From Gonocerus acuteangulatus (taxonomy: Eukaryota > Arthropoda > Insecta > Hemiptera > Coreidae), in assembly GCA_946811695.1 (NCBI GenBank), contig OX328124.1, positions 31,867,648 to 31,931,647 of the forward strand: 64,000 nt of DNA. The letters are read 5' to 3'. Both the position numbers and the translations under genes were made by a program. Below, piece by piece: positions 1 to 9,870 of the stretch; within the stretch, counting starts at the first letter, position 1; every line of letters begins with the position of its first letter. Under the pieces are notes generated by a model that was given only the letters and a program-made list of their open reading frames with translations, had not been told where the DNA came from and made no database searches.

Positions 1-33
1 TAGAATTCAAATGTTAACTTTAAGCGTTTAGCC

Positions 34-35
<2 letters not shown>

Positions 36-123
<88 letters not shown>

Positions 124-126
124 GAC
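36..126. repeat. (TA)n then (GA)n microsatellite
   Basis: About 50 bases of alternating TA pass directly into about 38 bases of GA with one interruption. It is simple sequence with no coding capacity. Confidence 0.95.
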
Positions 127-172
127 CCACTGGCGAACTGTGTTTAACACAAAGTTCGCCAGTGGTTTTTTT
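127..172 (+). other. perfect hairpin followed by seven T
   Basis: Thirteen-base arms CCACTGGCGAACT and AGTTCGCCAGTGG (127-139, 153-165) enclose a loop that itself contains GTGTT and AACAC. Seven T follow. It resembles a transcription terminator, but in this repeat setting it is more likely the end of a mobile element whose remainder is the adjacent microsatellite. Confidence 0.6.
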
Positions 173-354
173 GTACTCTCTCAACGTGAACAGAAAAGCC
201 ATAGAATGATCTCAGCTAGTTACCATGTTTTATTAGGACTGGTATCAAGGAACTGGAGATGGAGAATACTAACTTGAGACTTACTGTTACACCACCTGAG
301 AGACCACTAATCACATTAAGGTCTGTTAATCTAAATATATAAAAATCACGTGTC
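173..354. other. unassigned non-coding sequence
   Basis: No frame, tandem structure or element end is recognisable. The last bases (TATATAAAAATCACGTGTCTGTCTG) lead into the following array. Confidence 0.4.
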
Positions 355-985
355 TGTCTGTTTTTCTGTTTGTTTGTTCCTTATACAAATCCACACCGTT
401 TGACCGTTTTTGACCAAACTTGGAATAATGGTAGGTCTTGATACGAGAAATCTCCTAGGCTAGGTCAAAAAAATCTACCAGCTGTCTGTCTGTATGTTTG
501 TCCCTTATACAAATCCACACCGTTCGTCCGATTTTGACTAAACTCGGTACACATGTAGATCTTAATCTGGGGAGAGTCGTAGGCTAAGTCAAAAACGTCT
601 TATAGCTGTCTGTCTGTATGTTTGTCCCTTATACAAATCCACACCGTTCGTCCGATTTTGACAAAACTCGGTACACATGTAGATCTTAATCTGGGCAGTG
701 TCGTAGGTTAAGTCAAAAACGTCTACCAGATGTCTGTCTGTATGTTTGTTCTTTATACAAACCCACACCGCTTGACGGATTTTGATCAAACTGGGCACAC
801 AGGTTGGTCTTGATTAGGGGATTGTCATAGGCCAGGTCAAAAACGTCTACCAGCTGCTATCTGTATGTTGTTGTTTCTTTTTATAAAAATCCACACCGTT
901 AGACCGATTTTTACCAAACTTGGCATACATGTATGTCTTGATACGGGGGGTGTTATAGGTTATATCAAAGTCGTCTAGGACTCAG
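355..985. repeat. 124-bp tandem array, about 5 copies
   Basis: The landmark CCTTATACAAATCCACACCG recurs at 379, 503 and 627, with variants near 751 and 879, so the period is 124 bp. Each unit runs from a CTGTCTGTATGTTTGT block through a CCGATTTTGACCAAACTTGG block to a GTCATAGGCTAGGTCAAAA block. A second array of the same unit lies at 36440-37070. The short frames across it are by-products of the repeat. The CCGATTTTGA..AAA.TTGG core is also found inside the H1 and H2 elements. Confidence 0.9.
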
Positions 986-1515
986 AGTTGGGAGGTCACA
1001 GTTTCGAAACAGTTACAGATTCGTGTTATTAGATTTTAATAATACTTATTTGGTTTCTAATTTACTTAGGCTTTTCTATATGCAGAAAGTAGGTGTAGCA
1101 TGGCACGCCGGGCAACAGCTATACTTCTATAAATTCTGAACCAGTTTCTGAACGAATTATGCTCAACAAAATTTACAAAAGAAATAGTGTATGACGGCTC
1201 CTTTTGCTGCCCCGACGTCATTACTATCGGGCGTGTCGAACGATGCTGCGACCCATCAACTTGCCTTCCCTACCGACGCGACTCCGAAGCTGTGTAGTAC
1301 TTTAGTCGCGTTAGTGTGCAATAGATTAGTTGCTTCAGCGTGTGATGGGTGTCGAATCAGGAGCGGGTTGAGTATCGTATCCCGTTGCATCGCTTATCGT
1401 ATCGCTCCAGTGGGATATCGCGCACAACTCTGTGAATATATTCGTTTCTTTTCTGCGTCTAGTTCATTGGCCTCGTTAGTATCATTTGTTTCGAACCTTA
1501 TAGTGGGATCTAGAA
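986..1515. other. unassigned sequence with a 110-codon open frame
   Basis: An open frame at 1191-1523 (+) is somewhat richer in G+C than its surroundings and uses varied codons, but I recognise no domain and it runs into the pogo-like terminus. It may be chance or an old exon; I do not call it a gene. Confidence 0.3.
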
Positions 1516-1600
1516 TACAGTAGAGTCCCGCTAATCGGAACTTATCGGACCGAACTCTGTTCGGATGAGCGAAATTTCGGATTTGGTGGAGTTTTGCCAT
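1516..1600 (+). mobile_element. pogo/Tigger-like terminal inverted repeat, one end only
   Basis: TA is followed by CAGTAGAGTCCCGCTAATCG and then ATCGGACCG. This resembles the terminal repeats of pogo-group Tc1/mariner elements, which insert at TA. No matching right end or transposase frame is visible downstream, so this is a solitary end. The family name comes from general resemblance. Confidence 0.45.
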
Positions 1601-2365
1601 GTTTATTACGATTTATGTACGGCATTATGAGGCGTAAGGGGCGACTAAAGTTTCAAGAATTAAGGGTAAAGAATTACATATTCTAATACTGTGTACTGTA
1701 GCGTGTCTGTGATGACGGGCGATCCGAGTAAATGGCGAAACATTGTTTATTCAAGCCGTTTTAGTTGCGTCAGAAGATCACTGACTTTATCTATTAGATA
1801 ATGATTTGTCTATTCATACCTAATTAACTCTTGACACGGAAAATTCATGTTACTCATTAATTAGTTTTAGCTTTAGGGAAACCTTTTCAGCTCAATAACC
1901 CTTCTCTTGAAGCTCTTTCCTTTTTATTGGCCAAGTTCTCACAGTCTTTCTGAGGATTTCTATGCTAGCTTTGATCATTGTGCCTTTGTCGTACTTTTTT
2001 GTGGTCCTAAATGGTAAAGAACGTGTATTATTATATAAGGTTGGTCAACAAGTTTGTGTGCATTTTGGGACATTAGTGTAAATAACGCACAATTTAATCT
2101 TTTAATAAATGATATATTTATCTTCACCATTTACTGTTTATCGTCAAAGCTGCTTACTCCAAATTTAAATTTTTTAATCCATTAAAGTCCTTAAACTGCT
2201 TTTGTTTTATCAATTTTTCTGCCAGATTCACCACACGATGCGTTCGCATTGATTATCAATATTCATTTTCTAAGGATGCTAATATGCGTCCAATGTTAGC
2301 GAAAATCATGTATAGCTGCCCCCCCTAAATTTTGTTTTTTTTTAGAACATTTCTTGTAAAAAAAA
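1601..2365. other. unassigned AT-rich sequence
   Basis: No frame, hairpin or element terminus is recognised. It may include the decayed interior of the pogo-like element to the left. Confidence 0.4.
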
Positions 2366-2862
2366 GTCCGACTCGCAGGAACTGCTTCATCTTAACGCGG
2401 TTCCGTTCATATCCCTAGTCTCATTTGGAAAGATTAAAATAGAAACAGTTATTATTTTGGTTCGATCTTTCTTGAAAAGCTTTTATGGCCTTACCTGGAA
2501 GGGTCAGGCAGCACTCATCATCCACTTCTAGACATACTAATCTCACTCTTCAATGCATTGAAAAATATCAAAATGTTTACATTTTCTTCTACTCTGCTAC
2601 TATAGTACTAATTCTACAAATAAATCCAATAAAAAAAAAAACAACAACAAATTAAAAAGTGAGCTAAACAACTACAAAAACCCGTTTGAATGAACAAAAC
2701 AGACACATTTGACGTTTTAAGCACTTATTTCTCCCAATTGATGGGAGAAATTTACTATACCCACCTAATCGAAAATTACTTCAGAATCGAAGTAGGGATT
2801 GTCGGGGTTCGGTCACTGCTACTTAATAAAACTACATTTTATCATAAAAATGGTTTTATTGT

Positions 2863-2901
2863 GCCGACGTTTCGGCTTGAACTTCAAGCCTTCATCAGGA
2901 C
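2863..2901 (-). ncRNA. hammerhead ribozyme motif, left arm
   Basis: On the minus strand: CTGATGA, helix II AGGCTTG/CAAGCC, GAAA, then ACGT and a GTC cleavage triplet. Helix I is weakened here because the usual GCC before CTGATGA reads TCC. Confidence 0.6.
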
Positions 2902-2940
2902 TGTAAAAACAAGTAGGACGGATGTAGTACTGAAATATAA

Positions 2941-2994
<54 letters not shown>

Positions 2995-3279
2995 GCCTAC
3001 AAACACAAATACACATACATATATACATACATACATATATGGAAAAAGACAAAAACATAAAATACTAGAACATAATATATAGAAGAACAATGTGCTCTAG
3101 AAGTGTTTGGATTATTAGGAAAACAGATATAAGAATTTATATTATATCTGTTTTCCTAATAATCCAAACACTTCTAGAGCACATTGTTCTTCTATATATT
3201 ATGTTCTAGTATTTTATGTTTTTGTCTTTTTCCACATATGTATGTATGTATATATGTATGTATATTTGTGTTTGTAGGC

Positions 3280-3323
<44 letters not shown>

Positions 3324-3363
3324 TTATATTTCAGTACTACATCCGTCCTACTTGTTTTTTACA

Positions 3364-3402
3364 GCCCTGATGAAGGCTTGAAGTTCAAGCCGAAACGTCG
3401 GC
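3364..3402 (+). ncRNA. hammerhead ribozyme motif, right arm
   Basis: GCC-CTGATGA, helix II GGCTTG/CAAGCC with an AAGTT loop, GAAA, palindromic helix III ACGT, cleavage site GTC, and GGC closing helix I with GCC. Palindromic short helix III is the arrangement known from PLE hammerheads, which are thought to act as dimers. Confidence 0.75.
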
Positions 3403-3846
3403 ACAATAAAACCATTTTTATGATAAAATGTAGTTTTATTAAGTAGCAGTGACCGAACCCCGACAATCCCTACCTTGCATCATCAACGGTCAACGATCTC
3501 CTCTCAATGAATTACTTCAGAATCTTTTTTGTAGAGCATTTAGTAAGCTTCGAATGGTAACCTTGCGCTTTCCAAGATACCCAACCCTTTTCGAGATATT
3601 AAGGAAAATATACGAAGTCCTTACGAGATAGAGGGAAAATAAAATATTTTATTCTAATCCTTCCTTAACACCAAACGTAACCAAAATTTAAACATCTTTG
3701 TTAATATGAATTTCAAACATGCAGACAATATTTTAACTGAATCTCATGATTCTAAGTACCCAAACCAAATACTTTATTCGACAACTATTTTTCTCAAAAA
3801 CCTATAAAAAGAGTAATTTAATTTAACCTATAATAAGCATATGAAG

Positions 3847-3907
<61 letters not shown>

Positions 3908-3985
3908 TCTTCTTTATCCTAGGAGGCATGGGGTCATTAAAGCAGTCTTCCTTTATTATACTACTTTATTTATTCGGCCCATATA

Positions 3986-4017
<32 letters not shown>
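3847..4017. repeat. (TA)n tracts inside H1 copy 1
   Basis: Two TA runs (3847-3904 and about 3988-4017) lie in the central part of H1 copy 1, where other H1 copies also carry TA runs. Confidence 0.9.
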
Positions 4018-4023
<6 letters not shown>

Positions 4024-4160
4024 AATTGGAACCACTGTTATTTCCGTTCTCTAGGGGTTCTGAAACGCAAAATTTTCTAGTTGGCATTTCCGAATTGCGT
4101 CATGAGATCAACCTTATAAGCGGAGTTCTTCCCTATGGAGAGAGGGAGGAACCGCGCTAA

Positions 4161-5138
4161 AAGCCTCTAACAATGAAAAATGTCTTCTACATTTACCCTG
4201 GTCTACTATGTGTCCAGAAGATCTTAAAACCCACCATTTTACACTAAGATATTTAAAAATTTTCCTACACCACAAATGCCTAGGCCCCCCGAAATTATTT
4301 TCTATATACGCTAGTGACGAAAATCGGGGACTGAGTGACTAATTAATACAGTTAAGCGAACGTTAATGTCGTAAAGTTTAAAATCCTAGCGAGTCCCATG
4401 AATGCTTTTTATGCGAACAAACTTATTGACTGATCGAATACATTTTCCTCGTAGGAAATTCTGAGAGAAAAGGTTTTCCCGGGCCAGATTGCTTCCCTTC
4501 CTAACGACGCTATCCTGTAAAGGAGGCTTTAGATGCCTTAGTGCTTCCGAAAAGCCCCTTCAACCAACGGCCCCGAATTTCTCTGTAGCTCCAAGCTCTG
4601 TACCTTTTTCTGAGCAAATCTTTCATTTCAAATATTATATCCCAAGCAAATAGATGTTTGCTACGAAATGATCGGTGGAAATGCTTTTATTTAGTCAAAC
4701 AGGCATTAAATGTCAATAATCTGATATTTCCACTATTTCTGGGTTGAGCTGGAACCATAATATGTGAATTAACTAAAAATGTCGGAGTTTTCACGTTTGT
4801 TTGTTTTTATAAAATTTCTCTGGTACAAAGCATCGAATCAAACGTTTACTGCTACCAAATATTTGAACCATACAATATCGCGTTCATTGAGCGCTAGACA
4901 ACGGACAGGCTGTGAACGAAAAATAAACCCATGTTTTCCATTTATGCGAAAAGTCAGATTTCTGTGCAAGAACTTCTGAAAATTGCTTTGTATTTGCATA
5001 ATATTTGTTTATTAGTTAATTTTCACAGTGTCAAAGGAGTTTGTTTTGCTTCATTTTTGAATGTTTGTTCAACATAAATAAAAACTGTATGCTTATTTAC
5101 ACATTTACGTGAGTATTACGGCAACATGGCCAAAAAAA
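4161..5138. other. unassigned sequence
   Basis: Mixed, moderately AT-rich sequence. A 66-codon frame at 4779-4979 has no recognisable features. No repeat boundary is visible. Confidence 0.4.
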
Positions 5139-5215
5139 GTCCGACTTGCAGGAACTGCGTCATCATTGCGCGACATTTGGAAAGCTAAGAATAGAGACGA
5201 ACAGTTTTTTTTTAG
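5139..5215 (-). mobile_element. H1 3'-end fragment
   Basis: The minus-strand sequence ends GCAGTTCCTGCAAGTCGGAC before a T run, matching the H1 3' end, but the subterminal inverted repeat is decayed. Confidence 0.6.
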
Positions 5216-5248
5216 TATTTAGTGAAAAATGTCAACAACTACTCGAGC

Positions 5249-5453
5249 GGGGTCTCCCGTGGTCTAGTGGCTAGCGCGCTGGATTCATAAGCGGGAGATG
5301 GTGGGTTCGATCCCCACCGGTGCCAGAAATTTTCTCATCTCAGAGCTCGCTGAGAAAATTCCTGGTTGCACCCTGGATGTCGGCGCTAATAGCTACGATT
5401 TGTTGATGCGCCGTAAAATAAAATAAAAAAAATAATAAAATAAAAATAAAAAA
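5249..5453 (+). mobile_element. SINE1, tRNA-derived
   Basis: The head has a pol III box A-like TGGTCTAGTGGCTAGCG and a box B GGTTCGATCCC. The anticodon-like loop TTCATAA suggests a tRNA-Met-like origin. A body hairpin is formed by two AATTTTCTC/GAGAAAATT arms. The 3' part is GATGTCGGCGCTAATAG followed by GCGCCG, which can pair with CGGCGC, then an A-rich (TAAAA)n tail. An imperfect target repeat (TACTCGAGC, TACACGAGC) flanks it. Other copies: 11948, 41516, 48113, 62963. Confidence 0.85.
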
Positions 5454-5467
5454 ATACACGAGCAACA

Positions 5468-5760
5468 TCTAATGCCAGGTCCGCCACATCTCAGAGCCGG
5501 GCCCGGGACCAGATCACGGGCCCCCACTTCTCAGAGCCAGAATGAAAATTCTAGTAGTTTGCAATAGGACTTTGGATTATAAAATTATTTTCATCTTCAG
5601 TTTTGAGCAAAATGAGAATAAAAGCCGACAATCGGTGCTGCAAAGGTCACTTTCGGTACTTTTTTTCCAATTAGCGAGGATCGACCCAGGCCCCCACGGG
5701 GCCCGGCCCGGGACAACTGTACCCGGTTGTCCCCCCCCATGTGGCGGCCCTGTCTAAAGC
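5468..5760. mobile_element. hAT-type MITE
   Basis: A 277-bp element (5476-5752) starts CAGGTCCGCCACAT and ends ATGTGGCGGCCCTG, inverted repeats matching at 13 of 14 positions. The flanks are TCTAATGC and TCTAAAGC, an 8-bp duplication with one change. CAGG ends and 8-bp duplications are typical of hAT transposons. The ends are very GC-rich and there is no transposase. Confidence 0.65.
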
Positions 5761-5867
5761 AATAGGCTAGATTAAGCACCACAAAGAACAGGAAACTGTT
5801 GTAGCTGACATACACAGAAGCGGTTATACTTAATCCTACTTCTTTCTCATTCTTAAGGAAGGCATAA

Positions 5868-5941
<74 letters not shown>

Positions 5942-6180
5942 CTTCTGAGTAATACGGACCTAAACCTGTATGTGTCTAAACAATAGTGGGGCAGTTATTC
6001 TCTGGAGGAGATTTAAACATCAACTGACTTTATTTAATCCTGCTAAGCCTTAAATAGGCTCAGCCTATTTATTTACATTGCTCGAATCTTCCTTTCCTAA
6101 ACAGGCCCGCACCCCGTGTTTCTGGTTGTCTCCCTAGAAACTGGAATAATAAATACATAGGGGGTAAACAGAGAGGCTAA
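5761..6180. other. unassigned sequence with a 71-bp (TA)n tract
   Basis: A pure TA run occupies 5871-5941. The rest shows no frame or repeat that I can assign. Confidence 0.6.
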
Positions 6181-7339
6181 CGTGTTGCCATGCTGAGCTC
6201 CAATGCTATACCACTGCTTGTCATCTCCAAGCATACCTGGCACCCCCTGAAACGGTCTTGTGCCGAACCTATAAGGACGGCGAACAGGAGAGGCGGGGAT
6301 CCGTGATGAAGCAGGGACACCTCCAATGCTGAGCTATGATCTGCTCGGGGGGGAAACCATGGGGGTGCCAGCCAAGGTGGCAGCACCGCCAGCTGACTCG
6401 GTGACGAGGATTAAGGGCCTAAGTTACCACGGGTGATGAGGATTAAGGGTCAAATTTGCCAAAACATTGACTCCCTACGTCTAAAATAATGAAAACACCG
6501 GGCTTCTTGAATTGGATCACTCAGAATGTAAGCAGACTCAATAGGGCAATCCTTATTTCTTCATCTTGCTCAAGGAAAATTCCAGTACCAATGTTTTTAA
6601 AAGATATCTCTCCGAAGTAAACTTCGGAATCGAGCGTGGGAAGGGATCCTGTGTTATCACTACGATGAGAGATGCGTCTCCATTTGAAGCCTCTTTACAA
6701 CAATTAACAACTAATTTTTATAATGAATTTTGACCTAATAACGTTATGCTGAATTTTAACATAAATTCAACTCCATAGTTCCAGTGCACAAATTGGCCAT
6801 ATTCCGGTCCTATTCTAGCCCACATTCGGTCATCTCTGGCCATTTCCAGTACGTTTCAAACCACTCTGTCCAACTAAAGGAGCAGTCATGCTCAGGTCCA
6901 TTCTGGTTCATTTCCGATGAGCGTTGCACAACTTTCTGAGGCATTCTTGCCCATTCCAGATCCACTTCCGCTTCGCTATTCGATCACACCTGGTTCACTC
7001 TTGCTTCCGGTCCCTATGACTCTCCTGATCAAAGCTGAGACTCCTCGGATTGACCTAGATCACTTCCGATCACTGGCTAATTATATCCCCTTCTCTGGGG
7101 ATACTTCTTATTCTGGGTTTCTTCAGGTTCACTCCCAGTCCCTTACCATCACTTCTGGGGCACTCTGTTCAGACCCGGGTCAAACTAGGACACTTCCGTT
7201 GATAATTACTTGTAGGAGAATATTCATCCAGAGGCTAATTTCAGAGGCAAAAACCATTTTTTTAATCGTTAATTGTCAATCGCTCGTGCAATTAATTTTC
7301 GCTCACCTCTTAACTCAACTCGCTTCTGTGTAAGTTGAC
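6181..7339. other. unassigned sequence, GC-rich at left, oligo-repetitive at right
   Basis: 6181-6440 is clearly richer in G+C than the surroundings, with a repeated GAGGATTAAGGG motif; it could be an untranslated part of a retroelement. From about 6770 to 7200 variants of TTCCRGTCCA and CACTTCCG recur loosely, producing a 138-codon open frame (6917-7333) without recognisable domains. Confidence 0.35.
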
Positions 7340-7537
7340 TACTGTCGGTTTCCTGTTTCGTGACGCCTTAATATTGCTTTTATTCGAGATTTTCGAGTGG
7401 GTGGTTACATTTTTCACAGTATATATATATATATATATGTATATAAAGAAAAATAGTTATTTATATTCTAAGCTTTCCAAATGACAACAGGAATAAGAAC
7501 TGAACCGCGCTTAGATGATACTTCCAATGAGTCGGAC
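7340..7537 (+). mobile_element. H1 3'-end fragment (variant)
   Basis: CGCTTCTGTGTAAGTTGACTACTGTCGG begins a segment also seen at 32400 and 41000. It ends with GAACCGCGCTTAGATG, a decayed hairpin and GAGTCGGAC before a T run. Only the 3' portion is preserved. Confidence 0.6.
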
Positions 7538-8732
7538 TTTTTCTTACGAAACACGCCCATTAAAGGTCTGGGTTGGCTGTCAGACGCCACGCCTTGCAAT
7601 GAGCCAAGTTGCTGACTTTCGCTTAGGACAGTTCAATATTCTATTTATCCGACACCCTGTATGTTTATGTGGTCTTCTTAGTACGACGTTATCAGAATGA
7701 AGAGTAAGCATATTCAGAGGTATAATCATTACTAACATCCTAAGAGCTAGGTCACCGCTACTACTAGGTCACGGTAGTTGGAGTTGATTGTCTTGAGATT
7801 TTTTGTTAAATTTAAGAAGTTAGTTTTTAGATTATGTATCCATATATCCATCCTAATGACCTGTAGAAACACCTTTGTAGGAAGATAGTCTACACCCCCA
7901 TATGTAGTTGGTGAGTAGTAGAGGAGTCGCCAAAACACGTTTCAGTGATTTCGATCGGTTTGATCGTGGCGAATAACGAATTCCGGATGTTGGGGAGAAG
8001 CGCAGCAGGGGGATTGTTTACTGTATGGAATGCCGATTCATAAATCTGATTGAAAAATTATGCAATTGAAATTTCAGGGTTTAATTATACGTTTTTTACG
8101 AGTGATTTATGGGTAACAAAATGCTAGGAGGGATGTTTTAGACCCGGGATTCGCCCTTGAAATAGGACTTTTCATGATGAAATAGGATTTTTCAAGATGA
8201 TGCTGCTATTCACTTTAACTTGAAACTGTGAGAGAACTAAAGGCGAAACAGAGAAACCAGGTGAAGCCTACATCATTTTTAATCAGAAAATAAATTTTAA
8301 AAAAAGTCAATTTGTCTGATTCGCCCTTAGTCTTCCAAGGTTCTGATATAAGCTTTAGGTACTTTGGAGACATAAGGGATTACCACCTTGACCTAAAGGA
8401 AATATCAATGAGGAGACTTCTCAATTACTGGAAGGAGTTATGACTCTGAAGTGAGACAGCAACGAGCTGCATTATATGGCACTAAGCAGTGCGTTGCCTG
8501 GTGGACGAAAGCTCCCTAGTATATGGTATTTTATATATGTCATATTGTATCCACTCTCATCCTCAGTCAGAGTCTCTTTTCATAAACCTCTTCTCCTTGA
8601 AACCCAAGAAAACTGCGTCCATGAACTCATAAATCTACGAAAATATTTAATTACAACAAATTTAGTGTACGCTATCGGATTAAGTCTCATAAAAATAGAG
8701 TGTAACGGAGTTCTAGTTTTAGAAGTCCATAT
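7538..8732. other. unassigned sequence
   Basis: No assignable gene. CGACACCCTGTAT near 7658 resembles the TACAGGGTG terminus seen in the 18.1-kb MITE. Near 8165-8200 AATAGGACTTTTCATGATG is repeated with changes. A long frame at 8476-8835 is a by-product of the 5S SINE. Confidence 0.35.
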
Positions 8733-8946
8733 AATAGGGGATGCGGCCAACGGCCATAGCCACGTTGAATACACCGGTTCCCGTAGATCACCGAAGTTAA
8801 GCAATGTCGGGCGTGGTCCAAACCTGAATGGGTGACCGACTACGTGCTGTTGGCATTATAAAAGGGTGGCAACCTGTAGATAGCCCGGCGCTAATAGCAA
8901 AATATTTGATACTCCGTTAAAAACGAAAAAAAAAATAGGGGATGCG
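8733..8946 (+). mobile_element. 5S rRNA-derived SINE (SINE3 type) with 13-bp TSD
   Basis: AATAGGGGATGCG flanks the element at 8733-8745 and 8934-8946. The body (8746-8933) starts with a 5S-like head and continues through about 35 bp of unique sequence to CCGGCGCTAATAGC, CTCCGTTAAAA and a poly(A) tail. The last part matches the 3' tail of SINE1 (CGGCGCTAATAGC..CCGTAAAA). This is the structure of a pol III retroposon transcribed from an internal 5S promoter. No second copy is visible here. Confidence 0.85.
8746..8854 (+). pseudogene. 5S rRNA-like head of the SINE
   Basis: GCCAACGGCCATAGCCACG at the start, GATCACCGAAGTTAAGC in the middle and GGGTGACCGACTACGTGCTG near the end identify 5S rRNA. 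About ten bases are missing after GGGTGACCG relative to usual 5S, and the poly(A) tail and target repeat show it is a retroposon head and not a functional rRNA gene. Confidence 0.85.
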
Positions 8947-9221
8947 TTTAGTATAGTTTAGTATTATTATATTCAAGAGTCGAGCCATTGCAATTTGCAG
9001 GAACATCGTGGGATATTCGTTCACTTGTAAGGTGGCCATAGACGTTCAGTTCAAATCGCAATCCCGGGACTGCACAGTATGGCCTCAAGATTTAGACTGT
9101 ACGGGTCTTGCACACACACGATAAGTTAATAAACCTTGAGGCTTGTCCACACACATCAGGCCGGCCCTGCACGGTCCCGGCCTCATTGGACTGTTCAGTT
9201 AATCTATTGTATTTTTCATTC
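8947..9221. other. unassigned sequence
   Basis: No frame or element boundary recognised. Confidence 0.3.
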
Positions 9222-9294
9222 CACTTCGATGGACTTGAAACGTGAAATTTTCTAGTCGGCACATCCGGACTCGAGGAGAGAGGAAACACGCTAA
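9222..9294 (-). mobile_element. H1 5'-end fragment, diverged
   Basis: The segment carries the H1 landmark AATTTTCTAGTCGGCAC and ends GAGGAAACACGCTAA, a changed copy of the H1 5' end. The remainder of the element is missing. Confidence 0.6.
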
Positions 9295-9642
9295 AAATAT
9301 TTAGTGAGGCTACAACTTTAAGTGCGGTTTCCTCAGACAGTTTTTGCAGTTACTTGGTCCTTTCCTGATCCTATTATCAATGCCAATGCTGTGACGAGTG
9401 ATAACGGAAAACCCCACGATCGGAGAATTGCAATGTATATGTAAAACGGAAAATCAATTGACCAGGTCACTAAATAATATTATTCATTCTGAAAAGGGCG
9501 ATCTTTGAATAAGTCAATTTTTCCAGAGCCTAATTTACCGTGCTTTATTCACCAGTTCGTCCGATTGACTGGTGAATTATAGAATTGGAATTATAGCTGG
9601 CTTGCAGTTCGATACTGCGGTCGTCAGTTAATTTCCTCCCTA
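9295..9642. other. unassigned sequence with one small hairpin
   Basis: ATTCACCAGT/ACTGGTGAAT form a short hairpin at about 9549-9579. Nothing else is recognised. Confidence 0.4.
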
Positions 9643-9697
9643 AGGCAGAGTCTTATAGCCTAACGAAAAGTTATCAGTAGGCTATAAGACTATGCCT
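9643..9697. repeat. short inverted repeat
   Basis: AGGCAGAGTCTTATAGCCTA pairs with TAGGCTATAAGACTATGCCT across a short loop. It lies directly beside the larger palindrome and may belong to the same foldback element. Confidence 0.8.
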
Positions 9698-9700
9698 GGA

Positions 9701-9870
9701 AGAACGATATTTTAATTATTTTGAAAAAGCAATTACTTTTTTCTGAAGATAGTTCGGAGGGCCTGTCATGACAGGGTTTTTCACTGAAAACCCTGCCATG
9801 ACAGGCCCTCCGAACTACATATCTTCAGAAAAAAGTAATTGCCTTTTCAAAATAATTAAAATATCGTTCT
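9701..9870. repeat. 170-bp palindrome
   Basis: Arms of about 82 bp (9701-9782 and 9787-9870) are complementary with only a few changes; the centre is near 9785. The innermost part is CCTGTCATGACAGG. I see no coding or poly(A). It is a foldback element or coding-less PLE remnant of unknown family. Confidence 0.85.

Larger units (their letters stand above)
2774..3524. mobile_element. PLE-type inverted terminal-repeat pair with 15-bp TSD
   Basis: AATTACTTCAGAATC flanks the insertion at 2774-2788 and 3510-3524. The body is an almost perfect palindrome: each arm of about 330 bp runs from GTAGGGATTGTCGGGGTTCG through a hammerhead core and (TA)n to a centre near 3134. It contains no coding region. 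Penelope-like elements make variable target duplications and can carry inverted terminal repeats, so I read this as a coding-less PLE derivative. Relatives lie at 13927, 45051 and 55905. Confidence 0.7.
2366..4160 (-). mobile_element. H1 Helentron-like non-autonomous element (copy 1)
   Basis: On the minus strand the element starts at 4160 with TTAGCGCGGTTCC, followed by a hairpin, and ends at 2366 with the subterminal inverted copy, a GCAG-TTC-CTGC hairpin and CGGAC before a T run. The ends are asymmetric: the 3' inverted copy lies about 30 bases inside the end. This layout, a central (TA)n tract and T/T flanks match Helentrons/HINEs (Helitron2 group). No Rep/helicase coding is present, so it would depend on a helper. 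A PLE terminal-repeat pair (2789-3509) is nested inside. Assignment to Helentrons is inference from end structure. Confidence 0.65.

Noticed and set aside
1191..1523. 110-codon open frame
   Set aside because: Varied composition but no domain, no splice context and no homologue I recognise; it ends inside a pogo-like terminal repeat.
6917..7333. 138-codon open frame
   Set aside because: It follows loosely repeated TTCCGGTCCA-like motifs, which explains the lack of stops.
8476..8835. 119-codon frame over the 5S SINE
   Set aside because: It runs through the 5S-like head and target repeat, so it is not a gene.
8746..8854. Functional 5S rRNA gene
   Set aside because: The 5S-like sequence lacks about ten bases, is followed by a SINE body and poly(A), and is framed by a 13-bp target duplication.
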